Below are positions 1-6,045 of a stretch of 6,842 nucleotides of DNA, in pieces (position 1 is the stretch's first letter; every line of letters begins with the position of its first letter). The stretch lies in the NCBI GenBank assembly GCA_028708195.1, contig JAQVZK010000129.1, forward strand, positions 1-6,842. The letters are read 5' to 3'. A program made the position numbers and the translations under genes. This DNA is from Desulfovibrio sp. (GTDB lineage: Bacteria; Desulfobacterota; Desulfovibrionia; Desulfovibrionales; Desulfovibrionaceae). Below the pieces are notes generated by a model. The model ran no database searches and had not been told where the DNA came from. It worked only from the letters and a program-made list of their open reading frames with translations.

Positions 1-1506
1 AATCATCTGGAACTGGACCCGGACGCCGAATTTGCCTCGCTCTCTGGCGGAACAAAACGCCGGGTCGCCCTGGCGCGGGCGCTTGTCTGTTCTGAAGATC
101 TTATTTTGGACGAGCCCACCAACCACCTTGATCTTGCCACCATCACCTGGCTGGAAAATTTTCTGCTGCGCAAGGCCCGCACCCTGATTTTCGTCAGCCA
201 CGACCGGGCCTTTTCCAGACGTCTCGCCACGCGGGTGGTTGAGATCGACCGCGGCAAGCTCTACAGCTATTCTTGCGGGTTCGACCGCTACCCCGAACGG
301 CGCGAAGAACGCCTTGCCACCGAAGAACGCGCCTTTGCGCTCTTTGACAAAAAACTCGCCCAGGAAGAAGTGTGGATTCGCCAGGGCATCAAAGCCCGGC
401 GCACCCGCAACATGGGCCGGGTTCGCGCCCTTGAAGCCCTACGGGTCGAGCGCGCAGAGCGGCGCGACAAACAGGGCAACGTGCGCATGGCCGCGCAAGA
501 GGCCGGGCGCTCCGGCAAACTCGTTATCGAGGCAGACAACATAACCTTTGGCTACCCCGGCAAACCGCCGCTTTTCAGCGAATTTTCCACCATCATCCAG
601 CGCGGTGACCGCGTGGGCCTGATTGGCGACAACGGCACGGGCAAAACCACCCTGCTCCGCATCCTGCTTGGTGAACTGACGCCAGTTGAAGGCACCGTGC
701 GCCTGGGCACCAATTTGCAAATCAGCTACTTCGACCAGTTGCGCGAAATCCTTGACCCGGAAGCCAGCGTCATGCACAGCGTTGCCGAAGGCAACGACGT
801 GGTCACCGTGGGCGGCAATACACGGCATGTGGCCGGGTATCTGCAAGATTTTCTCTTTACCCCGGATCGCCTCCGCCTGCCGGTCAAAGCCCTGTCTGGC
901 GGCGAGCGTAACCGCCTGCTGCTGGCAAAGCTGTTTACCCGGCCGTCAAATGTGCTGGTGCTGGACGAACCCACCAACGACCTTGATGTCGAAACGCTCG
1001 AACTTCTTGAAGAACTGCTGGCTGATTATTCCGGCACAGTGCTTATCGTCAGCCACGACCGCAGCTTTCTCGACAATCTTGTCACCAGTGTCATTGCCCT
1101 TGAAGGCGACGGCAAGGCGCACGAATACGTGGGTGCCTACACAGACTGGCTGCGCCAGCGCACGCCAGTGCAGGAAAAAAAGCCGGAAGCTAAAAACGGC
1201 CGGACAAATCACCAAACAGACCAACAGCCAGACCAGCAGCCTGGCAAGCCCCGCCGCCGCACCTTCAAGGAGCAAAGGGAGTTCGACCAGTTGACCGGCG
1301 AACTGGATGCCCTGCCCGAACGCCTGGACGCGCTGGAACAAGAGCAGCAAAACCTGGAGGCCGCCCTGGCAGACCCGGAACTGTTCACCAGAGACCCGGC
1401 AGCCTTCACCCGCACCACCGAACGCCTCACCACACTGGAAGAAGAACAGACGGAGCTGCTGCTGCGCTGGGAAGCCGCAGAGCAAAGGCTGGAAGAACTC
1501 AGTTAG
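1..1506 (+). CDS. uup: ABC-F family ATPase Uup, 3' part (5' end outside window)
   Basis: Open from the first base in frame 1, giving 501 residues and a TAG stop. ABC-F proteins are soluble twin-ATPase factors without membrane domains that act on ribosomes; Uup is also linked to suppressing transposon excision and to branched DNA. Numbering by fragment residue, the first cassette shows the signature LSGGTKRR (14-21), Walker B LILDEPTNHLD (34-44) and the switch SHDR (66-69). A charged inter-domain linker follows at about 95-170. The second cassette has Walker A GDNGTGKTT (209-217), signature LSGGE (298-302), Walker B LVLDEPTNDLD (319-329) and SHDR (351-354). A Gln/Pro-rich spacer (about 403-415) leads to a C-terminal Glu/Leu-rich coiled coil (about 420-501), the Uup hallmark. 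The stretches RHVAGYLQDFLF and DVETLELLEELL are typical of Uup rather than EttA or YheS. Full-length Uup is about 620-650 residues, so roughly 130-150 are missing at the left edge. Both catalytic Glu residues are intact. Confidence 0.94.
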   Translation, partial: NHLELDPDAEFASLSGGTKRRVALARALVCSEDLILDEPTNHLDLATITWLENFLLRKARTLIFVSHDRAFSRRLATRVVEIDRGKLYSYSCGFDRYPERREERLATEERAFALFDKKLAQEEVWIRQGIKARRTRNMGRVRALEALRVERAERRDKQGNVRMAAQEAGRSGKLVIEADNITFGYPGKPPLFSEFSTIIQRGDRVGLIGDNGTGKTTLLRILLGELTPVEGTVRLGTNLQISYFDQLREILDPEASVMHSVAEGNDVVTVGGNTRHVAGYLQDFLFTPDRLRLPVKALSGGERNRLLLAKLFTRPSNVLVLDEPTNDLDVETLELLEELLADYSGTVLIVSHDRSFLDNLVTSVIALEGDGKAHEYVGAYTDWLRQRTPVQEKKPEAKNGRTNHQTDQQPDQQPGKPRRRTFKEQREFDQLTGELDALPERLDALEQEQQNLEAALADPELFTRDPAAFTRTTERLTTLEEEQTELLLRWEAAEQRLEELS

Positions 1507-1524
1507 AGGTTTTTCGGATTGGAG

Positions 1525-1581
1525 AGTTTTGTGGGGGAGGAACCCTTTTGTAACAGGGTCTCTCCCCCACCCGCTAAAACT
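1525..1581 (+). repeat. Oriented intergenic hairpin repeat, copy A, 3' of uup
   Basis: Arms 1531-1546 and 1555-1570 form a 16-position stem (GTGGGGGAG, then G-U, one A-C mismatch, then ACCCT) with the 8-nt loop TTTGTAAC. Flanking AGTTTT (1525-1530) can pair with AAAACT (1576-1581) and extend it. It begins 24 nt after the uup stop. It belongs to a family with the hairpins at 4096-4137 and 5982-6021. It may end or protect the uup transcript, but only a short T4 run (1581-1584) follows, so it is a weak intrinsic terminator candidate. The stem is directly visible; function is inference. Confidence 0.8.
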
Positions 1582-1628
1582 TTTACTGTATTTCAGCATG
1601 CTACAAGGCGTCTCCTGACCCGAAGGCC

Positions 1629-1744
1629 AGGCAGAGCCTTTCAGACATGCCACTGCCTCAAGGCTACTCAGCCCAGGCCCTGTCGCGCATATGCAAAAAC
1701 GCTTTGCACGGGCAGCGCCTGCCGCGCCGCACTGAGCCCGGCGC
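1629..1744 (+). promoter_or_regulatory. Structured untranslated leader upstream of tex
   Basis: Several short inverted repeats crowd the 150 bp before tex. AGGCAG (1629-1634) can pair with CTGCCT (1653-1658), and the adjacent AGCCTT (1635-1640) with AAGGCT (1660-1665); these two pairings cross. Three consecutive local hairpins follow: TGCAAA/TTTGCA (1692-1697, 1703-1708), GGCAG/CTGCC (1711-1715, 1719-1723) and GCGCCG/CGGCGC (1724-1729, 1739-1744). The last is followed by a pyrimidine-rich TGTGTTCTTTCCC. This could be an attenuator-like leader, but stems of 5-6 bp occur often by chance in GC-rich DNA. No confident promoter was found in this spacer. Confidence 0.3.
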
Positions 1745-1762
1745 TGTGTTCTTTCCCAAACC

Positions 1763-1768
1763 AAAGGA
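1763..1768 (+). promoter_or_regulatory. Ribosome binding site of tex
   Basis: AAAGGA lies 6 nt before the GTG at 1775, which supports GTG as the true start. The overlapping ATG at 1768 is in another frame and reaches a stop after six codons. Confidence 0.75.
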
Positions 1769-1774
1769 TGTTAC

Positions 1775-4051
1775 GTGCAGTTTTTTGAGCAGATCGCAAA
1801 AGAATTGAGCATCGCCCCAGGCCAGGCCAAGGCCGTGGCAGAGCTTTTGGACGAAGGGGCCACCATTCCCTTTATCGCCCGCTACCGCAAAGAAGCGCAC
1901 GGCTCGCTTGACGAAGTCGCGGTCACCGCCGTGCGCGACAGGCTCACGCAACTGCGCGAGTTGGAAGCGCGGCGGCAGGCCATTCTCGCGTCACTCACCG
2001 AGCGGGAACTGCTCACTGACGAACTGCGCAACAGCGTAACGGCCGCCACAATGCTGACGGCTCTGGAAGACGTGTATCTTCCCTACCGCCCCAAGCGGCG
2101 CACCCGCGCCACAATGGCCAGAGAAAAAGGCCTCGAGCCGCTGGCCCTGACCCTGCTTGATCAGGCAGCCTCCTTCGCGCCGCAAGAAGCCGCAAAAGCC
2201 TTTGTGGATGCGGAAAAAGGCGTGGAATCCATAGATGCCGCCCTGGCAGGCGCGCGCGACATTATTGCAGAAATTGCCAGCGAGCACGGTGCCGCCCGCG
2301 CCGCCATGCGTGAGTTTTTCGCCCGCAAGGCAGTGGCGGCGTCAAATGTGGCCAAGGGCAAGGAAGAAGAAGGCGCGAAGTTTCGCGATTATTTTGACTG
2401 GCAGGAGAGCGCCGCCAAGGCTGCCGGGCACCGGTTGCTGGCCATGCTGCGCGGTGAGGCTGAGGGCTTTTTGAGCCTGCACTTTCTGCCCGAGGCTGAG
2501 CCAGCCCAGTCGCTTTTTCGGGGCATGTTCGTAAAAAACACCTCCCCCGCCGGGCAGCAGGTGCGCGAAGCCGTGGACGACGGCTACAAACGTCTTCTCG
2601 CGCCTTCGCTGGAGACAGAGCTGCGCTCAACCCTGCGCAAAAAGGCCGAAAGCGAGGCCATTGCTGTCTTTGCCAAGAATCTGCGCCAGCTTTTGCTGGC
2701 ATCGCCCCTGGGGCAAAAACGCGTGCTTGCCATTGACCCTGGCTTTCGCACCGGCTGCAAGATTGTGTGTCTGGATGCGCAGGGCGCGCTTTTGCACCAC
2801 GACCTCATCCATATCATGAGCGAGGGCCAGCAAAAAGACGCCGGAGAGAAAATCCGCAAGCTCGCCGCCGCCCACAAGGCCGAGGCCATCGCCATCGGCA
2901 ACGGCACGGCGGGGCGCGAGACGGAAACCCTTGTGCGCTCGTTGCAGCTTTCTCTTCCGGTGCTTGTGGTCAGCGAGAGCGGGGCCAGCGTGTATTCCGC
3001 CTCAGAAACGGCGCGGCGCGAGTTTCCTGACCTTGACCTCACGGTGCGCGGCGCGGTTTCCATTGGCCGCAGACTTATGGACCCGCTGGCCGAACTGGTG
3101 AAGATAGACCCCAAGGCCATTGGCGTCGGCCAGTATCAGCACGATGTGGACCAGACAGACCTCAAAAAAAGTCTGGATGATGTGGTGGAAAGCTGCGTGA
3201 ACGCCGTGGGCGTTGAGGTAAACACGGCCAGTGTGGAGCTTTTGACGCACGTTTCCGGCCTTGGCCCGGCCCTGGCCAAATCTGTGGTGACCTACCGCGA
3301 GGCCAACGGCCCCTTTGCCCTGCGCAAGGATTTGCAAAAAGTGCCGCGCCTCGGCCCCAAGGCATATGAACAGGCCGCCGGATTTTTGCGCATTCACGGC
3401 GGTACGAATCCCTTGGACGCCTCGGCCGTGCACCCCGAATCCTATGGCATCGTGAAGGCAATGGCCAAAGACCTCGGCTGCTCTGTGCCGGATATGCTTG
3501 TCAATGCAGAGCAGCGGCGGCGCATCAAGGCCGAAGACTATGTGACGGAAACCGTGGGATTGCCAACACTGCGCGATATTCTTGCCGAACTGGAAAAACC
3601 GGGGCGCGACCCGCGCGAGGCCTATGAGGCCTTTGCCTTCGCCGAAGGCGTGACGCGCATTGAAGACCTTGAGGCTGGCATGCGCCTGCCCGGTATTGTC
3701 ACCAACGTGACCAACTTTGGTGCCTTTGTGGACATAGGCGTGCATCAGGACGGCCTGGTACACATCAGCCAACTGTCGGACAGCTTTGTCAGTGACCCGC
3801 ACACGGTGGCGACAGTGCAGCAGCAGGTGAGCGTCACTGTGCTGGAGGTGGACGCGGCGCGTAAGCGCATCTCGCTGTCGATGAAAAAGGCCCCTGAAGC
3901 GACCCCGGCACGTGACCAGGCGCGGGATATGGGCCGCAGGCCTGATGCAGAAAGGCGCAAGCCCCGGAATGACAAGCGGCAGGAGCGGCAAAAGCCGGAG
4001 GAAGGCCACAGGCCTTTTCAGGACATGCTCACCAGGTTTGGCAAAAAGTAG
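1775..4051 (+). CDS. tex: Tex, RNA-binding transcription accessory protein
   Basis: Complete protein of 758 residues, close to the usual Tex length of about 720-780. Tex is a cytoplasmic nucleic-acid-binding protein, the bacterial relative of eukaryotic Spt6, needed for normal transcription and toxin expression in some pathogens. The N-terminal Tex domain includes the typical LLDEGATIPFIARYRKE segment (about residues 23-39), followed by the helical region with RAREHEL-type charged helices. The YqgF/RNase H-like fold starts at RVLAIDPGFRTGCK (about 316-329) and runs to about 446. A helix-hairpin-helix pair follows at about 474-541 (VSGLGPALA, VPRLGPKAYE). The S1 RNA-binding domain spans about 636-704 (GIVTNVTNFGAFVDIGVHQDG, in the conserved first strands). 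A basic tail (about 705-758) rich in Arg and Lys closes the protein, as in many Tex homologues. GTG is chosen as start because AAAGGA sits 6 nt upstream and the product begins like other Tex proteins. It stands 268 bp after uup and converges on the carboxypeptidase gene. Nothing looks degraded. Confidence 0.97.
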   Translation: MQFFEQIAKELSIAPGQAKAVAELLDEGATIPFIARYRKEAHGSLDEVAVTAVRDRLTQLRELEARRQAILASLTERELLTDELRNSVTAATMLTALEDVYLPYRPKRRTRATMAREKGLEPLALTLLDQAASFAPQEAAKAFVDAEKGVESIDAALAGARDIIAEIASEHGAARAAMREFFARKAVAASNVAKGKEEEGAKFRDYFDWQESAAKAAGHRLLAMLRGEAEGFLSLHFLPEAEPAQSLFRGMFVKNTSPAGQQVREAVDDGYKRLLAPSLETELRSTLRKKAESEAIAVFAKNLRQLLLASPLGQKRVLAIDPGFRTGCKIVCLDAQGALLHHDLIHIMSEGQQKDAGEKIRKLAAAHKAEAIAIGNGTAGRETETLVRSLQLSLPVLVVSESGASVYSASETARREFPDLDLTVRGAVSIGRRLMDPLAELVKIDPKAIGVGQYQHDVDQTDLKKSLDDVVESCVNAVGVEVNTASVELLTHVSGLGPALAKSVVTYREANGPFALRKDLQKVPRLGPKAYEQAAGFLRIHGGTNPLDASAVHPESYGIVKAMAKDLGCSVPDMLVNAEQRRRIKAEDYVTETVGLPTLRDILAELEKPGRDPREAYEAFAFAEGVTRIEDLEAGMRLPGIVTNVTNFGAFVDIGVHQDGLVHISQLSDSFVSDPHTVATVQQQVSVTVLEVDAARKRISLSMKKAPEATPARDQARDMGRRPDAERRKPRNDKRQERQKPEEGHRPFQDMLTRFGKK

Positions 4052-4056
4052 TTTGG

Positions 4057-4077
4057 GCCGCCCGCGGATCGGGCGGC
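4057..4077 (+). terminator. GC-rich hairpin just after tex (terminator-like)
   Basis: GCCGCCCG (4057-4064) and CGGGCGGC (4070-4077) form a perfect 8-bp stem with a 5-nt loop, starting 6 nt after the tex stop. No T-run follows on the plus strand, so it is a 3'-end hairpin rather than a textbook intrinsic terminator; Rho-dependent ending or 3'-end protection is possible. Confidence 0.45.
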
Positions 4078-4095
4078 AGATTACGGCGCGAAAGT

Positions 4096-4141
4096 GTGGA
4101 AGAGGCGCCCCTTTTACAAAAGGGGCGCCTCTTCCACAAAA
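4096..4141 (-). repeat. Oriented intergenic hairpin repeat, copy B, between tex and the carboxypeptidase gene
   Basis: Arms 4096-4115 and 4118-4137 are perfect 20-nt complements with only two bases between them (a few inner pairs would open to make a loop). On the minus strand it reads TTTTGTGG, then GAGGCGCCCC, then TTTTGTAAAAGGGG, matching copy A on the plus strand and copy C on the minus strand. It therefore appears to belong to the minus-strand carboxypeptidase gene, whose stop lies 105 nt upstream in that direction. Compared with A and C, GG/CC pairs are replaced by AA/TT on both arms. It may serve both convergent transcripts. No strong U-tract follows on either strand. Confidence 0.8.
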
Positions 4142-4210
4142 CATCTTAAAATGCAATTTTCTGCAAAATCCACGTCATGTTACGTCGCGCGGCGTTCTCG
4201 TGCGGGGTCA

Positions 4211-4243
4211 GAGCATTTAAACTTTTTCAAAGTTAAAAAGCTC
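4211..4243 (-). repeat. AT-rich inverted repeat overlapping the carboxypeptidase stop codon
   Basis: GAGC (4211-4214) pairs with GCTC (4240-4243), and TTTAAACTTT (4216-4225) pairs with AAAGTTAAA (4229-4237) with one bulged A and a 3-nt loop. The outer arm includes the last base of the carboxypeptidase stop codon (TAG, 4245-4243 on the minus strand). A T-run is present inside the stem but none follows it. It is probably a 3'-end element of that gene. The shape resembles intergenic elements I associate with Desulfovibrio genomes, but I cannot confirm this here. Confidence 0.55.
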
Positions 4244-5406
4244 TAGCTTGCGCGGCCAGTGGCACGCCGTGCGGCCTGATCGGAATCACGCTTTTGTTTG
4301 CCGCCAGCTCTGGCGGCTTCTTTCTTTTTGGGCTGCTGTTTGGCCTTGGCCGTCTGCTTTGCCCTGCTGCTCTTCGCTTTTTTGTCCTTGGTGACTTTTT
4401 TTCCCTTGGTGACCTTTTTGGCCGGGGTATCGTCACCCCCACCGTAGGCGAGTTTGGCTTCGCGGGCGGTCTTGCGCACGTCGGGCCTGTACTGGTCAGG
4501 GGGCAGGCAGTCCAGCGCGGCCACAACCGAGGCTGCGCGGTTGTCACAAACCTGAAAACCGGCGTCCAGCAAGCGAAAGGCCTCTACTCCACGGGTGCGG
4601 GAATCTGGCGCGCCCATAATGACAGCCAGCAGGCGTTTGCTGCCGTGGCTGGCAGTAAATATAAGGTTGTAGCCAGAGGCATTGACCCAGCCGGTTTTAA
4701 GGCCATCGGCACCGGGGTACTGGCCCAGCAAGGGATTTTTGTTCCAGGTGACCCGGCCCTTGTGGTTGATGACGTGGGTATTGTGAAACCGCAGGGCATC
4801 GGGATAGGTACGCAAGTAAGCGCGGGCCAGGGTGAGCATATCGCGGGCGGTGGTGTACTGCCCGGCGGCTGGCAGGCCGTGGGGATTGCGAAACTGGCTG
4901 TCGCGCATGCCCAGGCTTTGCGCCTTGACGTTCATCATGTTCACAAAGGCAGGGGTTGAGCCGCCCACAAATTCCGCCACCGCCGCGCTGGCATCGTTGC
5001 CGGAGGAGACGGCCATGCCCATGAGCAACTGCTCGAGGGTCACGTTGTCTTTTTCTTGCAGACCCATGCGCGAACCGCCCGTTCGCGCGGCAATACGGCT
5101 GACAGCCACTGGGCTGTCGAGCCTGACGGAGCCCTGACGGATCTGGTCCATAGCCAGAAACATCGAAAGAACCTTTGTCAGCGAAGCCGGGGCAATGCGC
5201 TGGTCGGCATTCTGTTCAAAAAGTATGGCCTCGTGGTCCAGGTCGTACAGAATGGCCGAGCAGGTTTCAAGAGAGCCGTGCTGGGGGATGTTCGGGGCGC
5301 TCAGGGCCACGCAGGGGCGCAGCAGTACCAGGCACAAAAGGGTAAGAACTGGCAGAAGGCTGGACGAAGACGTGCTGTACTTCAGGTGACGGAAGAAGCA
5401 GATCAT
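4243..5406 (-). CDS. Secreted serine D-Ala-D-Ala carboxypeptidase (peptidase S11, PBP5-like)
   Basis: Protein of 387 residues when started at the ATG at 5406. S11 enzymes remove the terminal D-Ala of peptidoglycan pentapeptides in the periplasm and are penicillin-binding proteins. All three catalytic motifs are present: SLTK (75-78, nucleophile Ser75 and Lys78), SGN (135-137) and KTG (237-239, within PGADGLKTGWVNASGYN). A Sec signal peptide is visible: polar N-terminus, hydrophobic stretch LLPVLTLLCLVLL (about 17-29) and a probable cut after ALSA (about residue 37). No lipobox is evident. After the catalytic domain (ending near 290) there is no recognisable PBP5 C-terminal beta domain or amphipathic anchor. 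Instead the last 70 or so residues form a Lys/Ala/Gln-rich tail with a repeated KKVTKG/KKVTKD unit. ATG is preferred over a TTG two codons upstream because AAGGA lies 6 nt before it. It is convergent with tex and probably transcribed alone. DacA/C/D paralogue identity cannot be decided; beta-lactamase is unlikely given the KTG context. Confidence 0.92.
   Translation of the reverse strand: MICFFRHLKYSTSSSSLLPVLTLLCLVLLRPCVALSAPNIPQHGSLETCSAILYDLDHEAILFEQNADQRIAPASLTKVLSMFLAMDQIRQGSVRLDSPVAVSRIAARTGGSRMGLQEKDNVTLEQLLMGMAVSSGNDASAAVAEFVGGSTPAFVNMMNVKAQSLGMRDSQFRNPHGLPAAGQYTTARDMLTLARAYLRTYPDALRFHNTHVINHKGRVTWNKNPLLGQYPGADGLKTGWVNASGYNLIFTASHGSKRLLAVIMGAPDSRTRGVEAFRLLDAGFQVCDNRAASVVAALDCLPPDQYRPDVRKTAREAKLAYGGGDDTPAKKVTKGKKVTKDKKAKSSRAKQTAKAKQQPKKKEAARAGGKQKRDSDQAARRATGRAS
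4386..4413 (-). repeat. 18-bp tandem repeat in the lysine-rich tail of the carboxypeptidase
   Basis: CCTTGGTGAC occurs at 4386-4395 and again at 4404-4413, exactly 18 bp (6 codons) apart, encoding two copies of a KKVTK(G/D) unit. The spacing keeps the reading frame. It suggests recent in-frame duplication in a low-complexity tail that may vary in length between strains. Confidence 0.7.
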
Positions 5407-5412
5407 GGGCAA

Positions 5413-5417
5413 TCCTT
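5413..5417 (-). promoter_or_regulatory. Ribosome binding site of the carboxypeptidase gene
   Basis: AAGGA on the minus strand lies 6 nt before the ATG at 5406. It directly abuts a TTG codon at 5412, which therefore cannot be the start. This fixes the ATG at 5406. Confidence 0.75.
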
Positions 5418-5768
5418 GGGCTGTAGCGCAATGGGGACTTCAGGTGAACGGGACAAGGCGAAACTGGCAAAGGCCCGTTGGGCATTACGTGAAAAACATA
5501 TCTGAAGCCGGGGTATACCGAACCCATCGTTGCCGCAATGTGATCTTTTGCTGGCGAAATGGTGAATTCTGGTTTTGCCGTATTTTTACAGCGTAACCAT
5601 ATTTTCGTCATTTTCGGCCAGTGGCAGAAACCGTTTTGCGCTTGCACCCAGACGGGCTTGGCTCTGGATTTTATATAGATAATCACTAAACACTGTTGCT
5701 CATGCTGATGTACTAAAGTTGTTTCGGCATGGCAAGAGATTGGAGGGGGTGTGGAAAAATCTGTCGCC

Positions 5769-5814
5769 ATAAAATAAACTCGGGGGAGCGTGTCTGCCGT
5801 TACACGCTCCCCCG
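5769..5814 (-). terminator. Rho-independent terminator, minus strand
   Basis: CGGGGGAGCGTGT (5781-5793) and ACACGCTCCCCCG (5802-5814) form a perfect 13-bp stem with an 8-nt loop. On the minus strand the stem is followed directly by AGTTTATTTTAT, a U-rich tail; the plus-strand side has none. Its direction fits the end of the ahbA transcript, giving that mRNA a 3' untranslated region of about 265 nt, or the end of an unrecognised small RNA from 5815-5981. Confidence 0.72.
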
Positions 5815-5822
5815 GCGGTACT

Positions 5823-5938
5823 GCCCGGCGCTTTGGTAGTGCGCATGCCGGGCGGCCCCAATAGAGATGATTTTTTAACCGTGGCGCGCCTTGAAGGCGT
5901 TGCCGACTGTAACCCCGCTTTGCGCCACGAGATTTTTT
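5823..5938. other. Two tandem inverted repeats with T6 tracts (possible structured RNA)
   Basis: GCCCGGC (5823-5829) pairs with GCCGGGC (5847-5853). CGTGGCGC (5880-5887) pairs with GCGCCACG (5922-5929), enclosing a small CGCC/GGCG hairpin (5887-5899). On the plus strand each is followed by GATTTTTT (5869-5876, and 5931-5938 just after the second stem). On the minus strand they precede the terminator at 5769-5814. They could be part of the ahbA 3' untranslated region or a small RNA. No promoter was recognised. Confidence 0.35.
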
Positions 5939-5981
5939 GTAACGCCCTGAGCCAGAAATAAAGCTTTCAGGGGATGGGGGC

Positions 5982-6028
5982 GTGGGGGAGGGACCCTTGT
6001 GCAAAAGGGCCCCTCCCCCACAAAAAAA
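5982..6028 (-). repeat. Oriented intergenic hairpin repeat, copy C, 3' of ahbA
   Basis: GTGGGGGAGGG (5982-5992) pairs with CCCTCCCCCAC (6011-6021); after one A-C mismatch, CCCTT (5994-5998) pairs with AAGGG (6005-6009), with a 6-nt loop. On the minus strand a T7 tract (6028-6022) precedes the stem, which begins 24 nt after the ahbA stop, the same distance as copy A from uup. GC-rich sequence rather than a U-tract follows the stem, so it is not a canonical intrinsic terminator; the better terminator lies further on at 5769-5814. Confidence 0.8.
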
Positions 6029-6045
6029 TTGAACATGCCAGCGTG

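Larger units (their letters stand above)
5407..6045. other. 639-bp gene-free spacer between the carboxypeptidase and ahbA genes
   Basis: No convincing gene on either strand. Positions 5407-5768 should carry the carboxypeptidase promoter. The most AT-rich stretch (about 5669-5692, TATATAAAAT on the minus strand) is a possible -10 region without a good -35, and TTGCGG/TATACC (about 5540-5514) has a 15-bp spacing that is too short to trust. A pairable CATGCTGA/TCGGCATG lies at 5701-5731. Positions 5769-5814 are a minus-strand terminator, 5815-5945 hold two further inverted repeats, and 5982-6021 is hairpin repeat copy C. A 245-codon minus-strand reading frame crosses the region but has no start signal or recognisable domain and is considered spurious. 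Confidence 0.6.

Noticed and set aside
1201..1250. Gln-rich repeats in uup as a tandem-repeat or frameshift site
   Set aside because: Only short CAG/CAA-type repeats in a linker before the coiled coil; the frame is uninterrupted and such linkers are normal in Uup.
946..1764. 272-codon frame antisense to the end of uup
   Set aside because: Shadow of Uup and the spacer hairpin; Leu/Phe/Gln-rich with no recognisable domain.
1768..1788. Six-codon ATG frame overlapping the tex start as a leader peptide
   Set aside because: It overlaps the ribosome binding site of tex and has no site of its own; likely chance.
3002..4156. 384-codon frame antisense to tex
   Set aside because: It mirrors the well-supported Tex coding sequence, starts beyond hairpin copy B and contains only low-complexity His/Arg/Gly-rich sequence typical of a GC-rich shadow frame.
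5404..5412. TTG at 5412 as start of the carboxypeptidase
   Set aside because: The AAGGA ribosome binding site abuts the TTG with no spacing but is 6 nt from the ATG at 5406.
5701..5731. CATGCTGA/TCGGCATG inverted repeat as an operator
   Set aside because: The 15-nt loop and one G-T pair make it unremarkable, and it matches no regulator motif I know.
5815..5945. tRNA or known riboswitch in the spacer
   Set aside because: No cloverleaf, T-loop GTTCGA-type sequence or recognised riboswitch core could be found on either strand.
5267..6004. 245-codon minus-strand reading frame through the spacer upstream of the carboxypeptidase gene
   Set aside because: It opens with a TTG inside the loop of hairpin repeat C, runs through a terminator, overlaps the start of the carboxypeptidase gene in another frame, and shows no domain, ribosome binding site or coding-like composition.
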